Positions 18,064 to 30,600 of a stretch of DNA of 64,000 nucleotides are shown here, piece after piece; position 1 is the stretch's first letter, and every line of letters begins with the position of its first letter. Where the stretch lies: NCBI GenBank assembly GCA_025917655.1, contig CP084613.1:1116001-1180000 (forward strand), written 5' to 3'. Both the position numbers and the translations under genes were made by a program. The notes beneath the pieces are model-generated. The model made no database searches, was not told the DNA's origin, and worked only from the letters and a program-made list of their open reading frames with translations. This DNA is from Chlorella sorokiniana (lineage: Eukaryota; Chlorophyta; Trebouxiophyceae; Chlorellales; Chlorellaceae).

Positions 18064-18216
18064 GAGTTGTTGCCCGCAAGTGGTACGAGGCCCTGCTGGC
18101 TGTGCAAAGCCCTCACCATACAGCAAAGCCGAACAGACATGTGATGTTCCGGCTATTTACTTGCACATGGAAAATAGCAAGAGGGTGACCATGCTACATC
18201 GTCAATGCAGCGGGAT

Positions 18217-19004
18217 TTAGGTGTACAGACGGTATCTGAACACCTCCATGTGTGGATATGTGTGCTTGTTGGTCGACCAAACGCCGAGGCGCCGCACATG
18301 CTGCCGCCCCGCCTGCATGTCGGGAAACAGCCAGAGCATTGCTGAGGACATGCACACATTCCAGCGGTTGAGCTGTTTCCCGCGCCAGCAGCGATGCACC
18401 GCAGCCTTCTTGCACCCACATGCGTGAAGGGCGCGATGAAGTAGAATCCGAACTGCCCCACGCTGTGCTGATCGTCTGCTGCTGGGTCGGCGGTGCGGTA
18501 GCAGCCCTCAAGGGGCAAGAGGCCACGCCGCTCAAGCTTGGCGCCCTGAGGGATGTGCCCATCTCGAATAATGGCTTCTGTCACTTGAGGGAGCATCTCT
18601 TCGAACGCCTGCGAGCAATACATATACATACCTGTATGGGTCCGATCATGCGTCGCACAACCCAGCTCACGGCGGCGGCCCGGCTCTCTGGCAAGCTGAA
18701 GCCGCAGAGGGCAGACCAACACGGCCCAAGCAAACTTATTCGAAGAGCTCTTGAGCCACAAAGGCGCAATAAAACAGAGTCCCTCCGAAGTTTGAAGAGC
18801 CGAGGGTTCACATGTCTGGCCATGTCTCGCCTGTTGCGCAGCGCTGTGCGCTTCGTAATCGACCAGTCGCCAAGGATCTGGCCCCCGGATGTCCAAGCGA
18901 GTGTGCCAGGCATCAGGGTGACAAACGCGCTCCGCAAGCCCACCTAAACTTGCAGCAAGCAGCAAAGTCACCAGTAACGCTACAGCCGCCATCGACCCAA
19001 GCAT
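18217..19004 (-). CDS. Orphan secreted or membrane-anchored protein
   Basis: Not recognised. ATG 19004 (MLGSMAAVALLVTLLLAASL; a second ATG lies at 18992) gives a strong signal peptide or anchor, followed by ERVCHPDAWHTRLDIRGPDP. A later exon reads AFEEMLPQVTEAIIRDGHIP, LPLEGCYRTADPAADDQHSV and GQFGFYFIAPFTHV. It then appears to continue one frame over as CKKAAVHRCWRGKQLNRWNV and SAMLWLFPDMQAGRQHVRRL, ending HMEVFRYRLYT. The shift lies at a GGG run near 18415, so one missing G or a very short intron would explain it. The regular Cys and Trp positions suggest a folded extracellular domain. The middle exon, 18620-18850, is unclear. Confidence 0.45.
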
Positions 19005-19144
19005 ACGCGGCTTGCAGCGGTAGATGACGGATTGATTTGTTCTGAACGCCGGCGCCCGCCGCTTTCTTGGAGTGCCTGCAGGAATGCCAGCAAAGCGCCG
19101 CCAGCTCGCCACTTCCAGCTTGCAAGCTTGCCATCGAGGGGCGT

Positions 19145-19149
19145 TTACA
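19145..19149 (-). terminator. Polyadenylation signal TGTAA for the SufE-NadA gene
   Basis: ttaca on the plus strand, 173 bp beyond the NadA stop in its reading direction. The 317-bp gap 19005-19321 otherwise shows no feature. Confidence 0.5.
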
Positions 19150-19321
19150 AGGCCCAGTTTAAAGGACCACATGAGGACCAGTTTATGTGGGGGCCGCTGA
19201 AGCCTTTAATTTTACCAGTCCAGCAATGGAAAAAGACGAACGAACAGAAGAAAAACGGGGGTTGTCATACGCAGTTTCACATGGCGCCAGGGCTCCCACA
19301 TGGCGTAATAACCACACTGCC

Positions 19322-22300
19322 TCACTCCGCCGACGCATGGCGGCTGACGATGTCCTGCACGAGCGCCTGCGGCAGCTGGCCGCCCTTTTGGAAGCCGCGC
19401 ATGTGCAGAATCGGGATGCAGCCAGCCTGCGCAGGGCGGCAGCGGCTGAACCCATCAAGGCTCTGGGGGAGCTCCTGCCAGACGCGTCCGAATGGGCAGG
19501 ACCGGGCTCAAGGCGCCTTCTAGTTCCAGCATGGGAGGCTGAAACGGGCCAAGAGCAGCCGGTTGGCAGCAGGAGGCACGGCGCAGCCAGAAAGCAGGGT
19601 GGCTGTTGGCGGCCGCCCACCTGCGCCATCGTCTTGCCGTCCACGAGCTCGCTGTAGGGCGCGGCCTGAAGCCTTCCAGCAGCGCCTCGCCGGGGCTGCC
19701 GATGCGCTCGCACACTGCGCGCGAGGGGCGGGTTGCGCAAGGGCGGTCTTGCAGGGCAGAAGCGGTGCCGCGTGCAGTGCCCGGCCAAAGGCCCTGCCAG
19801 CTGCCGCGTGGATAGTTTTCATCAGCACCGCACAGCCCTCCCCCCGCCTCACCGCCCATCAGGGCCGCCAGCGAGTTCATCTTCATGTAGGGGCACGAGG
19901 CGCAGCCGCCCTCCAGCGAGCAGCCCTCGCCGCCCGCGGGCCCAGGCACCACCGACAGCCCGCCCGGCAGCTCCGCCTGCGCCGCACGCGTGAGGTGGGT
20001 GGAGGTAAAGAGCAGCCAGCCCCACAAACGCCAGTGCCTCAACCTGGCGCTGGAATGATGACGTCCAAGGTGCTGCCCGATCACGGTGGCAGGCTCTCAG
20101 CACAGGCGTTGGTGGACACAGGGGTGGGTGTGCGCCCGGCTGCACCCGCTTATCTCCTGCAACAAACAAGCGCTGTCCAGCCCTCCTGCCCCCCCCCAAA
20201 AAAAAAAAAAAAAAAACACGCACTTCTCAACCCCCAAACCCCACCTGCTGCTGCTGCTTGTCGGTGGTGATGGCCTCAGGGCTGACGGGGAACACAATCT
20301 CGACCGCCACGTCGTCCCGCTGCGCCGCACGCAGCATGCCCTGCACCTTGAGCACAATGCTGGTGATCATGCCGCTCTCCGTGCCCAGCACAAACTGCAG
20401 GCGGTCGGGAAGGGCTGCTCCAGCGCGGTGGCCAGCCTGCGCAGGAGGAGCGAAGTGGGGAGGCCTGGCGTCAGCAACGCAAGAAGCCTGCCCAAAACGC
20501 GCCTCCCAGCTGCCTGCAGCTCCTCGCCGCGCAGGAGAGGATCCTGGATGAGGCCAGTGCTGTGTCCCTGCCAGCGCAAGGCGACGCGGCCACCCACTTG
20601 GCTGCGATGAAGTCCAGGATGTTCTGGGTGGACCCCACCACGCCCATGCCGCGCGAGCGCTTGGCCTCCATGGCCAGGCTGAACATCTCGCCCGGCACCT
20701 CAAAGTGGGCCGCCAGGAAGGCGTCGCGATAGCCCTCCCTGGAACAGTGGGCAGGGAGATGCGCAGGCGAGATGGGATGAAAGGGGGGCCCTGCCGAGGC
20801 GCAAAGTACGGGGCAGCCCTGGCCCGCAGAGGTGGCGGTTGGGCCAGCTGTGGGAGAGATGGAGGCCCCAAAGGCAGGCTCTGGGGGTGAGAGCCGTGGC
20901 ACCGGGCCCCCATGCTGTGAGTTGCGTGGGGAGGCGCGCCCACCTGACGAGCTCGCAGACCTCCCCGCCAAACAGGTGGTGCACGATGCAGGTGCCCTGC
21001 TCAAAGTAGCGCAGGCGCGGCAGCAGCGCGCGGATCGACGCCTGCGTGTGAGCCGGGTGCAGCTCCCGAACCTCCTCGTCGCTGCGGCGGGGCGGGGGGC
21101 GGGTGCGAGGGCGGCATCAGCAGGGGCAGGCCGCTCTGTGCTGACCCAGCTTCGCTTAAGGTAATTTTGGTGTGCCCCGCCGCTCTTGGGCGCTGTGCAA
21201 GCGCCCCACCCGCCCGCCCTTCCGCCCGCATCCCCACCTCAGCTGAGCCAGGGACTGGAACAGCTGCGCCAGGTTGCGGCCCATGTAGGTGTCGGGGCCG
21301 TACCACACGTGCACGTTTGGCACCTGCCAGCGGGGCGGCGGCAGGAACAGGAAGGGGGCGTGACGGCTCGTGGAGGGCTGCTGCCGACGGTGGCTGCTCC
21401 TCCTGGCACAGGAGGGAGCCCTGGAGCTGATGCGCACCCCAACTGCCCCTGCCACGCATGCACACGAGCGCACCCCACCTGCGCAAAGGCGGTGAGCACG
21501 GTCTGCACCACGTTGGAGGAGGTGCAGGTGATGGTGGGCACCTGGCGGTGGGCCAGCGCCTTGGTGCGCAGGCTGGTGTTGATGTACACCACCTGGGGAG
21601 AGGAGGGGGGGGGGGGATTCAGCAGGCTCTAAAATAAACATCGTGTGGCCATGAGCGAGAACGCAAGAGCAGGCGGCAAAACAAAAAAGGGGGGGGGCAA
21701 CAAGGGGAGAGATGGTCCAGGCGAGCCCAGCAAGCCCCGGCAGCCGCACGCACATGCAGCGAGTTGGGCGTGGCCCCCGCCTCCTCCAGGTACGCATCGT
21801 AGGCGGGGCTCTCAGCCGCCTCGGCCAGCGAGCAGCCGATGGCGGCGGCGTCCATGCGGTACACCGCCACGTCAGCGTGTCCCGCCTCGTCCAGGATCGC
21901 CCGCACATTCTCGCTCATGAAGTCCACGCCCAGCACCGCGATGGCCCTGCAGGACCGGGGTGGTGGGCTTTGAGGGGCGCACGCTGGCTTGCGCGGAAGA
22001 TGGGGAAGCCGGTGAAGCGCACACAGCGCAAGGGTCAAGCACGACCCACGATGCAGGAGCGATGGGCGCCCCCTCGCCGCCGCCCCGCTCACTTGCAGCC
22101 CGCCTCCGCCATCTTCACCGCCCCGTCCGCCATGACCAGAGAGTCGCTGATGTTGATGTGGGGCCAGCGCTCGGCTGTGGAGGACGGACAAGGCGGGCAC
22201 AGGCGGCTCGGTGATGCGCGGGGCAGCGCCGTGGGAGCACCCAGCATCACCCCCAACGCAGCTTGCACTCCTTGCCCATTGCAGTCCCTCACGCTGCGTC

Positions 22301-23754
22301 CCTGCCAACGCAGCCGGCCGGCCTGGAGCGCTGGCGCCGCCTCTGGTCAACCCTTCATCTCCCGCCCGCCCCGTCCGCCCCAGCGCGGCGCTCACCCGCC
22401 GAGGAGAGCACCCCCTGCACCTCTGGGTCCATGTAGAAGTGGGCCACCACCCCCACCCGCTTGGCAGACAGCTGGGCCACCAGCGCATCCACCACGCCGG
22501 CGTCGGGCTGCAGGAACTTGTTCTGCTTTGGGGGGGGGACAGACACGGCGCGTCGGTCGGCTGGGTGGGGAAAGTCTTCCCTGACAAGATGTTTGGCGCC
22601 CGATGCAAGCCTTCTGTGCATGAGTGCGCTGCACAGCCGCACAGCGCACATGCAGGAGCCCCCTCCTCTCCCCCGTACCCCACACACGGAGCACTTGCCT
22701 GCGCCTCGGCAAAGGCGCCCTGCGCTGACGTGGCGCTGGCCGTGATGAGCAGGGAGGGGAAGCGCGGGAGGTCGCCCTCCAGCATGCGAGCGCGGCGCTT
22801 GAGCGACTCGAGCATGTTGAGGAAGCCGTTGGCCCGGCTGCGCGTCAGCACGGCGGGGGCCCAGGCCCAGCTGGCCCAGCACAGCAGGGTCCACCTGCAT
22901 GCATGGCAGAGCGGCAGCTGAGAATGCAAGAGTGTGTGTGGGTGGGGGGGGCCAGAGCGCCGAAGGGAAGCTGTGGGCATTGCAAGGAACGGCAGCGCCC
23001 GTAACGACCACAGCATGCAGCCTGGCATCACGCCAGCGCCAGTGGGGCTGCGGCTGCGCAAATACATGCACACACGCGGCTGTGGCGGCTGTGCGCAGCG
23101 GGCAGCAGGGCTGCTGCGCGACGGCCGTGGAGCTGCGCACCGCCAAGAGCTCGGCGGGGGTGAGCCCCGACAGGCCTTCCACCAGCACCGCCGCCAGCCC
23201 GCGCGTCAGCTCGCTGTCGGAGTCCGCGCCTAGCTGCAGGCGCCCGCTCGCGTCCAGCGCCGCCGACACCCACACCTGGGCGGTGCAGCCCATCACGCGG
23301 TTGGCGTCGGTGCGCGCGGCGTCGGGGGGGCGGCAGGCGCCGCGCGTAGCCCAGCAGCAGGCGGGAGCGCTCCTGGGGTCCCTCGGCGGCGCTAAGCTCC
23401 GCGGCCAAACGCTCCAGCGCGGGGGTGGGGAAGGGCAGGGCCGGGGCGCCTGTGGCGAGGAGGGTTGGTTGGGGCCCCGGTGAGCGGTGGGGTGGAGCGC
23501 AAGCGACACCCTCATGGTGGGCAAGCAGGCTGCAAGGTGCACTGCAGCAGCCACGCTCACCTCCGTCGCCGTGGCCTGAGCGGCCGCAACGACATCACGC
23601 TGAGCCTGCGCCCTCTGCTGGCAGACGGCTGCCCGGCTGCGGGCGGACGGGCGGGCACGGTGCAGGCGGCACCCCGAACTGGCGCCAGCGAGCTGCCAGA
23701 ACGGGCGGCCACAGAGGCGCGCAGCGGTGCGTTTGGGACGGCAATCGAAGCCAT
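19322..23754 (-). CDS. Quinolinate synthase, plastidial SufE-NadA fusion
   Basis: Makes quinolinate from iminoaspartate and dihydroxyacetone phosphate in the plastid NAD pathway; the SufE part supports the oxygen-labile 4Fe-4S cluster, as in plant QS. The N-terminus MASIAVPNAPLRASVAARSG is a transit peptide. SufE domain: LERLAAELSAAEGPQERSRL, then RVMGCTAQVWVSAALDASG with the sulfur-accepting Cys. NadA domain: VGVVAHFYMDPEVQGVL, AVLGVDFMSENVRAILDEAG, AIGCSLAEAAE (cluster Cys 1), VVYINTSLRTKALAH, VWYGPDTYMGRNL, CIVHHLFGGEVC (Cys 2), GMGVVGSTQNILDF, FVLGTESGMITSIV and CSLEGGCASCPYMKMNSL (Cys 3). The last exon ends GCIPILHMRGFQKGGQLPQA and QDIVSRHASAE. There are about 14 exons, full length. A poly-C/poly-A tract lies in one intron. 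Confidence 0.93.
20189..20216 (+). repeat. C9-A19 homopolymer pair in a NadA intron
   Basis: Nine C followed by nineteen A on the plus strand, read as T19-G9 in the gene's direction near an intron 3' end, where it could act as a long polypyrimidine tract. Run lengths in an assembly may be inexact. Confidence 0.75.
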
Positions 23755-24646
23755 TTCTGAGGTGGAGGAGCTCGTGCAGGCCGTTTAGGTGAATAGGGAC
23801 GCTAACTAGGTGAGCCTCAGTGTGGCGGCTGGACGTGACGGGGCTCTTTTGCTGCGTAATGCGTTCACTGGGGCCGCCCTGATTTCTGAGCGGGCCACTT
23901 TTTTGTCCAAAGCCAACTGCGGGGTGCAACCGAGGTCATCTACGGAAAACGGAGTGCATGTGCGAGAAAAGGTGGAGGATGATGGTAGACAAGGAAACAA
24001 AGATCGCAACTGTATACAATTGGGCAATGAGGCCTCCTGGCGGTCTCGAACAGAAAGTGTACCTTTGCCACTCTGGATGGGGAAGAGGCTAGGTTTCTGG
24101 CAGCCTTGTGCGCCTCATTGCGCCCAGGGAACTCATTGGGATCATTTGCAGAAAACTGAGGCGCTGACAGTGCGTTTGGCCCCCGCCTGATCAGCGCAAA
24201 CATCAGGTGCGCCAACTGCTCCCTTCGTTGATTTCTTGCTGTATGTTAGTCTCATCAAGCTCATTTTGCCAGAGAAATGGTACCCAGTCGCCACCTCCGA
24301 GAGCCGCTCGTTGCCTTCTCAGTTTGTGGGTTCTTGCGCTTTCAAGCCTCCCCGCGTGTGTTCAACCTTCCTGGAAGTGCATCAAGGCCTTGTCGGCGGG
24401 TTCCCTACGCCGGCAGGCACCCCTTTGTTACCCGCGCCGCAAGCTTTGTCTTCGTCTCCTGCAGGCGGACGCCGCTTTACAACGCGCAACCTGTGCATCG
24501 TTGCATTAAACGATTTGCGGGGCAGAGCCCTCGACGCCTCCACCGCCTGGGGCAGCAAAACTCGAGCCGGCGGGACGCCGGCGGCGGCAGCAAGGGTGCA
24601 AAGTTGAGCACAGCGGGCAGTCTGCGGAGCCCCGCCGGCTGGCTGA
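23755..24646. promoter_or_regulatory. Divergent intergenic region, NadA / PHD-GNAT gene
   Basis: 892 bp between opposite starts. Both 5' UTRs and promoters should lie here. No protein frame has recognisable content and no repeated motif stood out. Confidence 0.5.
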
Positions 24647-27600
24647 ATGACCGTTGAGGCTCAGCCGGCACCTGGTCAAGGCGGCGGAGAGCAGCAGCAG
24701 GCCCAGCAGCTGCAGGTCATGCCGCATGCTGACGGCTCCGCTGCAGCCCCTGCGGCGGCGCCCGGCGACGCGGCCGGCGTGCCAGAGGACCCCACGCCGC
24801 CTGCCAACAAGGTGGGAGGCACAATTGTTCTGCAAGCATCTGCGCTGAACAGCTGCGGTACGCGCCAGGGGTGCCGCCACCGCACAGTTGCCCGTCACCC
24901 ACCCGTCTCACCTCTGAACGTGCGCTGGCCCTTGCATCGCCTGCAGCGCCAGCGCCGCGGCCAGAAAGAGGTGGCCTTGCTGGGGGCATTGACGGGACAA
25001 CGGTGCAGGGCGGGCGGCCCTCGCGGCGGGCGGCCAACGCTGCGCAGGCGGCCATAGCGCAGGCAGCCATGTTTGAGCAGCACCCGGGCGCCGACCTGTC
25101 CCCGCCGAGGGTGGCGGAGCAGGCATTGGCCATGCGGCTCATGGAAAGCACCGTTGAACACGCAGAGCCGGCAATGGCAGCAGTGGAGGTTCAGCCTGGG
25201 GCGCAGGCAGACGGTCACGCAGACGGCGCCGCAGCAGCAGCAGCGACAGCAGCGCCCCAGGCAGCAGGGCCGCCAGCAGCGGCTGCGCCTCCAGAGGACG
25301 ATGCTCCGCCACCCGGCGCGGGCCCCACCCCTGCCGAGATTGCGGCGGCCGCGTTTGCGGAGGCGGCCGCGGTGGCGGGTAGCGGCCACGCCACCCGCAA
25401 GCGCAGGCGGCCGGGGGAGCCCGCGGCAGCCGCAGCCCCGGAGGCCCCCCGCCCGCCCCTGCCAGCGGCGGCGCCGTCGCCGCCACGCCGTTGGCGTCTG
25501 CCAGGCAGGTGGAGGTGTCGGAGTTTGTGGAGATGGCTCGGCAGTGCGAGAGCCAGGATGTGCTGCGGGATCGGCTGCTGGAGCGCTTCCCGCCCACCCG
25601 CGGCCGCTCGGTGCACAACCAGCACTACCGAGACCTGTTTGCCGCGCTGTGCCCCGACCAGATCTTCCACGTGAGCCCCGCCCTGGACCCCGGCAGCCAC
25701 AGGGGCTCTGCGCCCCTGCCCCTGGCCTCCCCTCGCGGCTGCCTCGCTCACACTGGCCCACGCCCGCAGTGCACCGCTCACCGCTGCCGGCCGCTGCTGG
25801 CCGCGCCGCCCTCCCCGCAGAACCGCCAGTCGTCCATGGCGCAGATGACGTACCGCCTGTTCCAGCTTGCGGGCAAGGCGATGGGCAAGGCGCCGGCGCC
25901 CTACAAGCCCCGCGGGCCGCGCTCGCCTGTGGGCGCTGCCGGCGGCACGCCGGGGTGCCTGCGCCACACGGCACGTCGGCGGAGGTCACCCCGCACGCGG
26001 GCGCTCTCGCTGGCGGCGAAGGTGGCAGCAGAGGCCTTTGGCGGGGCTGCGGGGGCAGCGGCGGCGAGCCGCGGAGCGCGGCTGGGCCCCGCCGCGGGGC
26101 TGGCTGCTGAGCAGGGCCTGCATCTGGCGGGCACGCCGGCCTCCAGCAGCGGAAACATGGCGGGGCCCGCTGCCGCGGCCAGCGCCCGCGCGGCGGCCGC
26201 CGCTGCTGACCCCACGCCGGGCGGCCTGGCGGCGGCGCAGGCCATGAGGCAGGTGGTGGCTGAGTACCCCACCGACCTCGTGCGGCTGGCGGCGCTGGTG
26301 CGGCAGCGGCTGGGCGTGCAGAAGGGGGCCACGGTGCACCTGCGCCTCATGCTCAAGACGGGGCTGCTGACGGGGCAGGTGCGCAGCGCAGCACCGCGCC
26401 CAGCGTGCGGCTGCCTCGTTTCGCGGGACAGGGTTGCCAGTTTTAAAGCTCCCCTGGGCCCTCTGCTCTGCCCTCATCGGCTCAGCCCGCTCGTTCTGCC
26501 ACCGTGTTTCTGCGTGCTTGATCCCCAGCAAGTGCGGTCCCTTGACCCCGCCCACCCTCCCGTCCGCCCGCCCACCCGCCCCCGCAGGCCATCCGCTTCC
26601 AGACCAAGGCTGGGCGCGTGCAGAACCACGGGCTGCTTGTGGAGGGCGGCGGCATCCGCTGCTTCTGCCGCGCGTGCGGGCCGGCGGGGCGCGACGTGTC
26701 GGCCTCCGAGTTTGAGGAGCACTCGGGGTCCAAGGACCGCCGCCCTGCCGACGGAATCTTCCTGGAATGTGAGGCCCGCTGCCGCGGCGCGGCGCCGGCC
26801 TGCAGCATGCTGGCTGTCTGCGCCTCTGCCCCATGCTCTCCCGCTTTGCCAAGCACAGCGCACCATGCTGCTGCGCCCCCCTCCAGCCTGCAACCGCACC
26901 CTCAAGGACCTGCTGAACCTGATCAACAGCCCTGAGATGGCGGCCTGCACGAGCGAAGCAGACGTGCACATGGAGGTGTGCCACACCTGCAAGGCGGGCG
27001 GCCAGCTGCTCGGCTGCGACGGCTGCCCCGCTGCTTTCCACCTGCCATGCGTCAACCTGGACGCGCAGCCCGCAGTGAGTCGCAACCAGCGCTCAGGGGG
27101 AGGGAGGGGGCAAGCGACATGCTTGCAGGGGTGCGAGCCCGGGCGGCTCCCGGCTGCTGCTGCTGTCTCGTCGCGCACGTGTGTCGGCCCGTGATTGTCG
27201 GGCAGCAGCTGAGCATCACGTGCTGGCAGTGGATGCGGTTTCTCATGTTGCGTGCTCTCACCCTGCGCAGCAGCCCGAGCCTTGTTCACCAAGGCTGTGC
27301 TGCCCCCTCCCCCCATCACACCACACTATTTGCAGGGCGACTGGTTCTGCCCGCTGTGCGCGGAGGCGGGCATCAACTCAAGCCAGAGCCGCTGCCGCTG
27401 CAGCCGAAGCAGGTCGGCATGCTCAAGCCGCTGAAGTCCAGCGGCAAGGCGCGGCCCAGCAGCAGCGGCAGGCTGAGCATCAAGGGACGCGGCGGCAGCG
27501 GCGAGGGCCTGTCCTTGAGCCAGGGCTCGGCGCCGCCGCCGCCGCGCCCCCGCCGCCACCGGCCGCGTGCACATGGCGGCGCCCACCGCGCCGCGCATGC

Positions 27601-30600
27601 CGCGCCTGGGCCGCCCGGCGCGCGCTCCAACAAGAACAAGCGGCTGTTTGAGGGGGAGGAGGGGGCGCTGGTCAACGGCCAGAAGCTCTTCTACCGCACC
27701 ACGCAGGTGGGCTGCAGGCAGCCTGGGGTGGAACGGGGGCGCATGCATGGAAGGGCTGCATGCTGGGCAGCTCAAGTGCTCGTGTTGCGCTGGCACTTAC
27801 ACGCCCAGGCCCCGTGCTGAGGAGATGGTGCTGGGCGCCCATCTGCTGCCCTCCCCTGCAGGGCGAGACGCTGCTGGAGGGCACCGCGGTGGTGGAGCCT
27901 GGCGGCCCCTCCGGCATCCTCTGCGGCTGCTGCAGCACGGTGCGGCCCCCTCAAGCGCGGCCCCCCCCGCATGTCTGGGCGCCGCCGCCGGCTGCCGGCC
28001 ATGCCCTGCTGCATGCCTCACTTCCCGACACCCGGCTGCCCCCCCGCCCCAACCCTCCCGCAGCTCATCTCGGCCTCTGGGTTTGAGGCGCACGCGGGCG
28101 CGGCCAGCGGCGTGCCCCCTACGACAACATCTTCACCGAGGACGGCCTCACCCTCAAGGCCATGGCAGCCATGCTGCCAGACCTGCCCGAGGAGGGCGGC
28201 GGCGGCGGCCGCGGCGGCGGCGACTACGGCCTCGACGACATGGCGGACGAGTGAGTCCGGGGTGGTGGTGTGTCGGCGTCTTGATTTGGCAGTGGGTGGG
28301 TGGTTGTTCGGTGGGTGTTGGGGAGGTGGGGGGGAGGGTCGTGGGGGCGTGCGCTTCTTCGGCTGGGCGGCTCCATGCAGTGCAGGTTCACTGACTGGAG
28401 CCATGCATAGGCTCTTGTGAATGAGGCGCTGAGGTCGTCAAGGGCAGCGTCCAAAGCGTGGCTGCTGCACAGCGCCAGCGGCCCGCCCCTGAGCCCTGCC
28501 GCCGCCGCCCGCGCCTGCGCCCATGCAGCGCACGCGAGGTCATCTCCGAGCTGGACACGATGGCGGGGGTGCGTGCTGTGCCACGAGCTGGACTTCCAGC
28601 GCGGCGGCTTTGGCCCCCGCACCATCATGCTGTGCGACCAGTGCGAGCGCGAGTTCCACGTGGGCTGCCTGCGCAAGTGCGGCGTGGCCGACCTGGAGGC
28701 GGTGCCAGAGGGTGGGTGCCTGCCGGCGGGCAGAAGGGGGAACTGAGAGCTGAGCAGCTTCCCAGCTCGGTGGGCTGTCCTTTGCGCGACCGACTGCGCC
28801 CGGGAGACAACAAAGGGGCCAGCAGAATTGGGTGCTGCATGCTCCCAGCCCGCCTCCCACCCCATGCCTCCTTCCCCCTCCTGCTGCCGCGCCCAGGCGA
28901 GTGGTTCTGCAGCGAGGAGTGCCAGCGCATCCGCGCCAACGTCAACGCCGCGGTGCAGGCGCAGCAGATGGACATCCCCGGCCACCCGGGCCACACCTGG
29001 CAGGTCATGCGCGGCAAGGATGGTCGCACCGCCACCTCGTGGTCGCTGCGCACGGCTCAGGAGATCTTGCAGGTGGGAGGGTGTGGGTGGCGGTGTGTGT
29101 GTGATGGTGCCGCGGGTGGGGCTCCGCCTTTGATTCGACAGAGCGGGTGTGTGTTTGTGGTCGAGGGCGAGGGGCTCTGCCTAAGACTGGGGGGCTTGCT
29201 CTGCCTCAGCTGGGCGCTGTGCCGGCGGCGCTTTCGCTCGGGCAGCCTGTGTAGTGCAGCTGCGCTTTCTGCGTGCCCGGGGACAAGGGGCATGGCACCC
29301 CGCCGCGCTGTGTGCCAACTGCGCACCAGTCTGGCTGCCGCTGCTGCAGAGCTGGCTGCCGCAGCTGGCCCCCCACTCCACCTTGGCCCCGTGTCCCGCC
29401 CTCCCGCCAGCGCCATGCACGCATGCGCCCGCTCACCACTGCCACCCACCCTCATGCGTCCGCACAGGAGTCGTTTGATCCCATCATGGACCTGGGATCA
29501 AACACCGACCTGCTGCCCGTCATGCTCTACGCGCGACGCGCTGGGGAGTGGGACTACTCCAACTGCCTCACCCTGCTGCTGCGGCACAAGGTGCGCGGGG
29601 GCGGGGAGGGGGAGGGCTGTTTTGGGGGAGATACGGCCGTGCCGTGCCAAGGCTGTGCCTGGCTGCGTACGCGTGGGCTGGTGGTGCTCGTAGTGCTGTG
29701 CTGGTGGTGCACAGAGCGGCTGCGTGGCACACGCCTGGCGCAGCAGCCCCCTGCTGCTGGCACCTGGGCATCCGCCACCGGCGTGGCCGCTCCCCCGCGC
29801 TCCCGCCTCCAACCCGCCGCATGCCTTCCCGTGCTGCAGGGCAAGCCTGTCGTGGCCGCCATCTGCCGAGTGTTTGGGCCCCAGATGGCGGAGCTGCCGC
29901 TGGTGGCCACCAAGCAGACTGCGCGGCGCCAGGGCCACGCCCGGGTGCTGGTCAACTGCTTCGAGCAGCTGCTCAAGCAGGTGGGGAGGCGCCAGCGGCG
30001 GGGGGGCGCGCTGGTCTTGCTGCGGCGGACCTGGCTGCCGTTGCGCGCAGTCGAATCATGCTCCATGCTGCTTGTTGAGCATCACACCTGCTGGCACCTC
30101 CCCCCCCACACACACACCTCCCCCACACACACAGTCTGGCGTGCACACGCTGGTGCTGCCTGCTGCGCACGAGACTGTGGAGACGTGGAAGAACGGCTTC
30201 GCCTTCCGCGACATGCCCGAGGAGGAAGTCAGGTGTGTGTGGTGCTGCGTGTTTGTGTTGAGGGGGAGGAGGGGGGGGCTGGACGCCCGCCAACTCCGCG
30301 CGCGTGCCCTGCTGGCCGGCAGTGCAGCACCTTGAGCGCAACTGGAGCTATTGCAGCCTCTGCTGAGCTCCTCTGCCAGCCTCCCCTGCCGCCGTACTTT
30401 AAACCCACAGGCTGGCCAAGCAGCAGCTGCGCATCCTGATTTTCCCGGGCACCGAGGTGCTGTACAAGCAGTACGAGGAGGTGCCGCCGCCAGAGGGCCA
30501 TCACGTGCTCATGCCGCCGCCCCCAAGCCCAGCGAGCAGGAGGCGGCGGACTGCATGGAGGTGGCGTTCATCACGGCAAACATGTGAGCCCCGCCGCATG

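Noticed and set aside
20189-20216. C/A homopolymer pair as a retroposon poly-A tail
   Set aside because: It sits within an intron near a splice site with no flanking duplication or element body.
21619-23073. A long single open frame across the NadA introns
   Set aside because: It joins true exons with intron read-through; NadA motifs are split by clear GT-AG boundaries.
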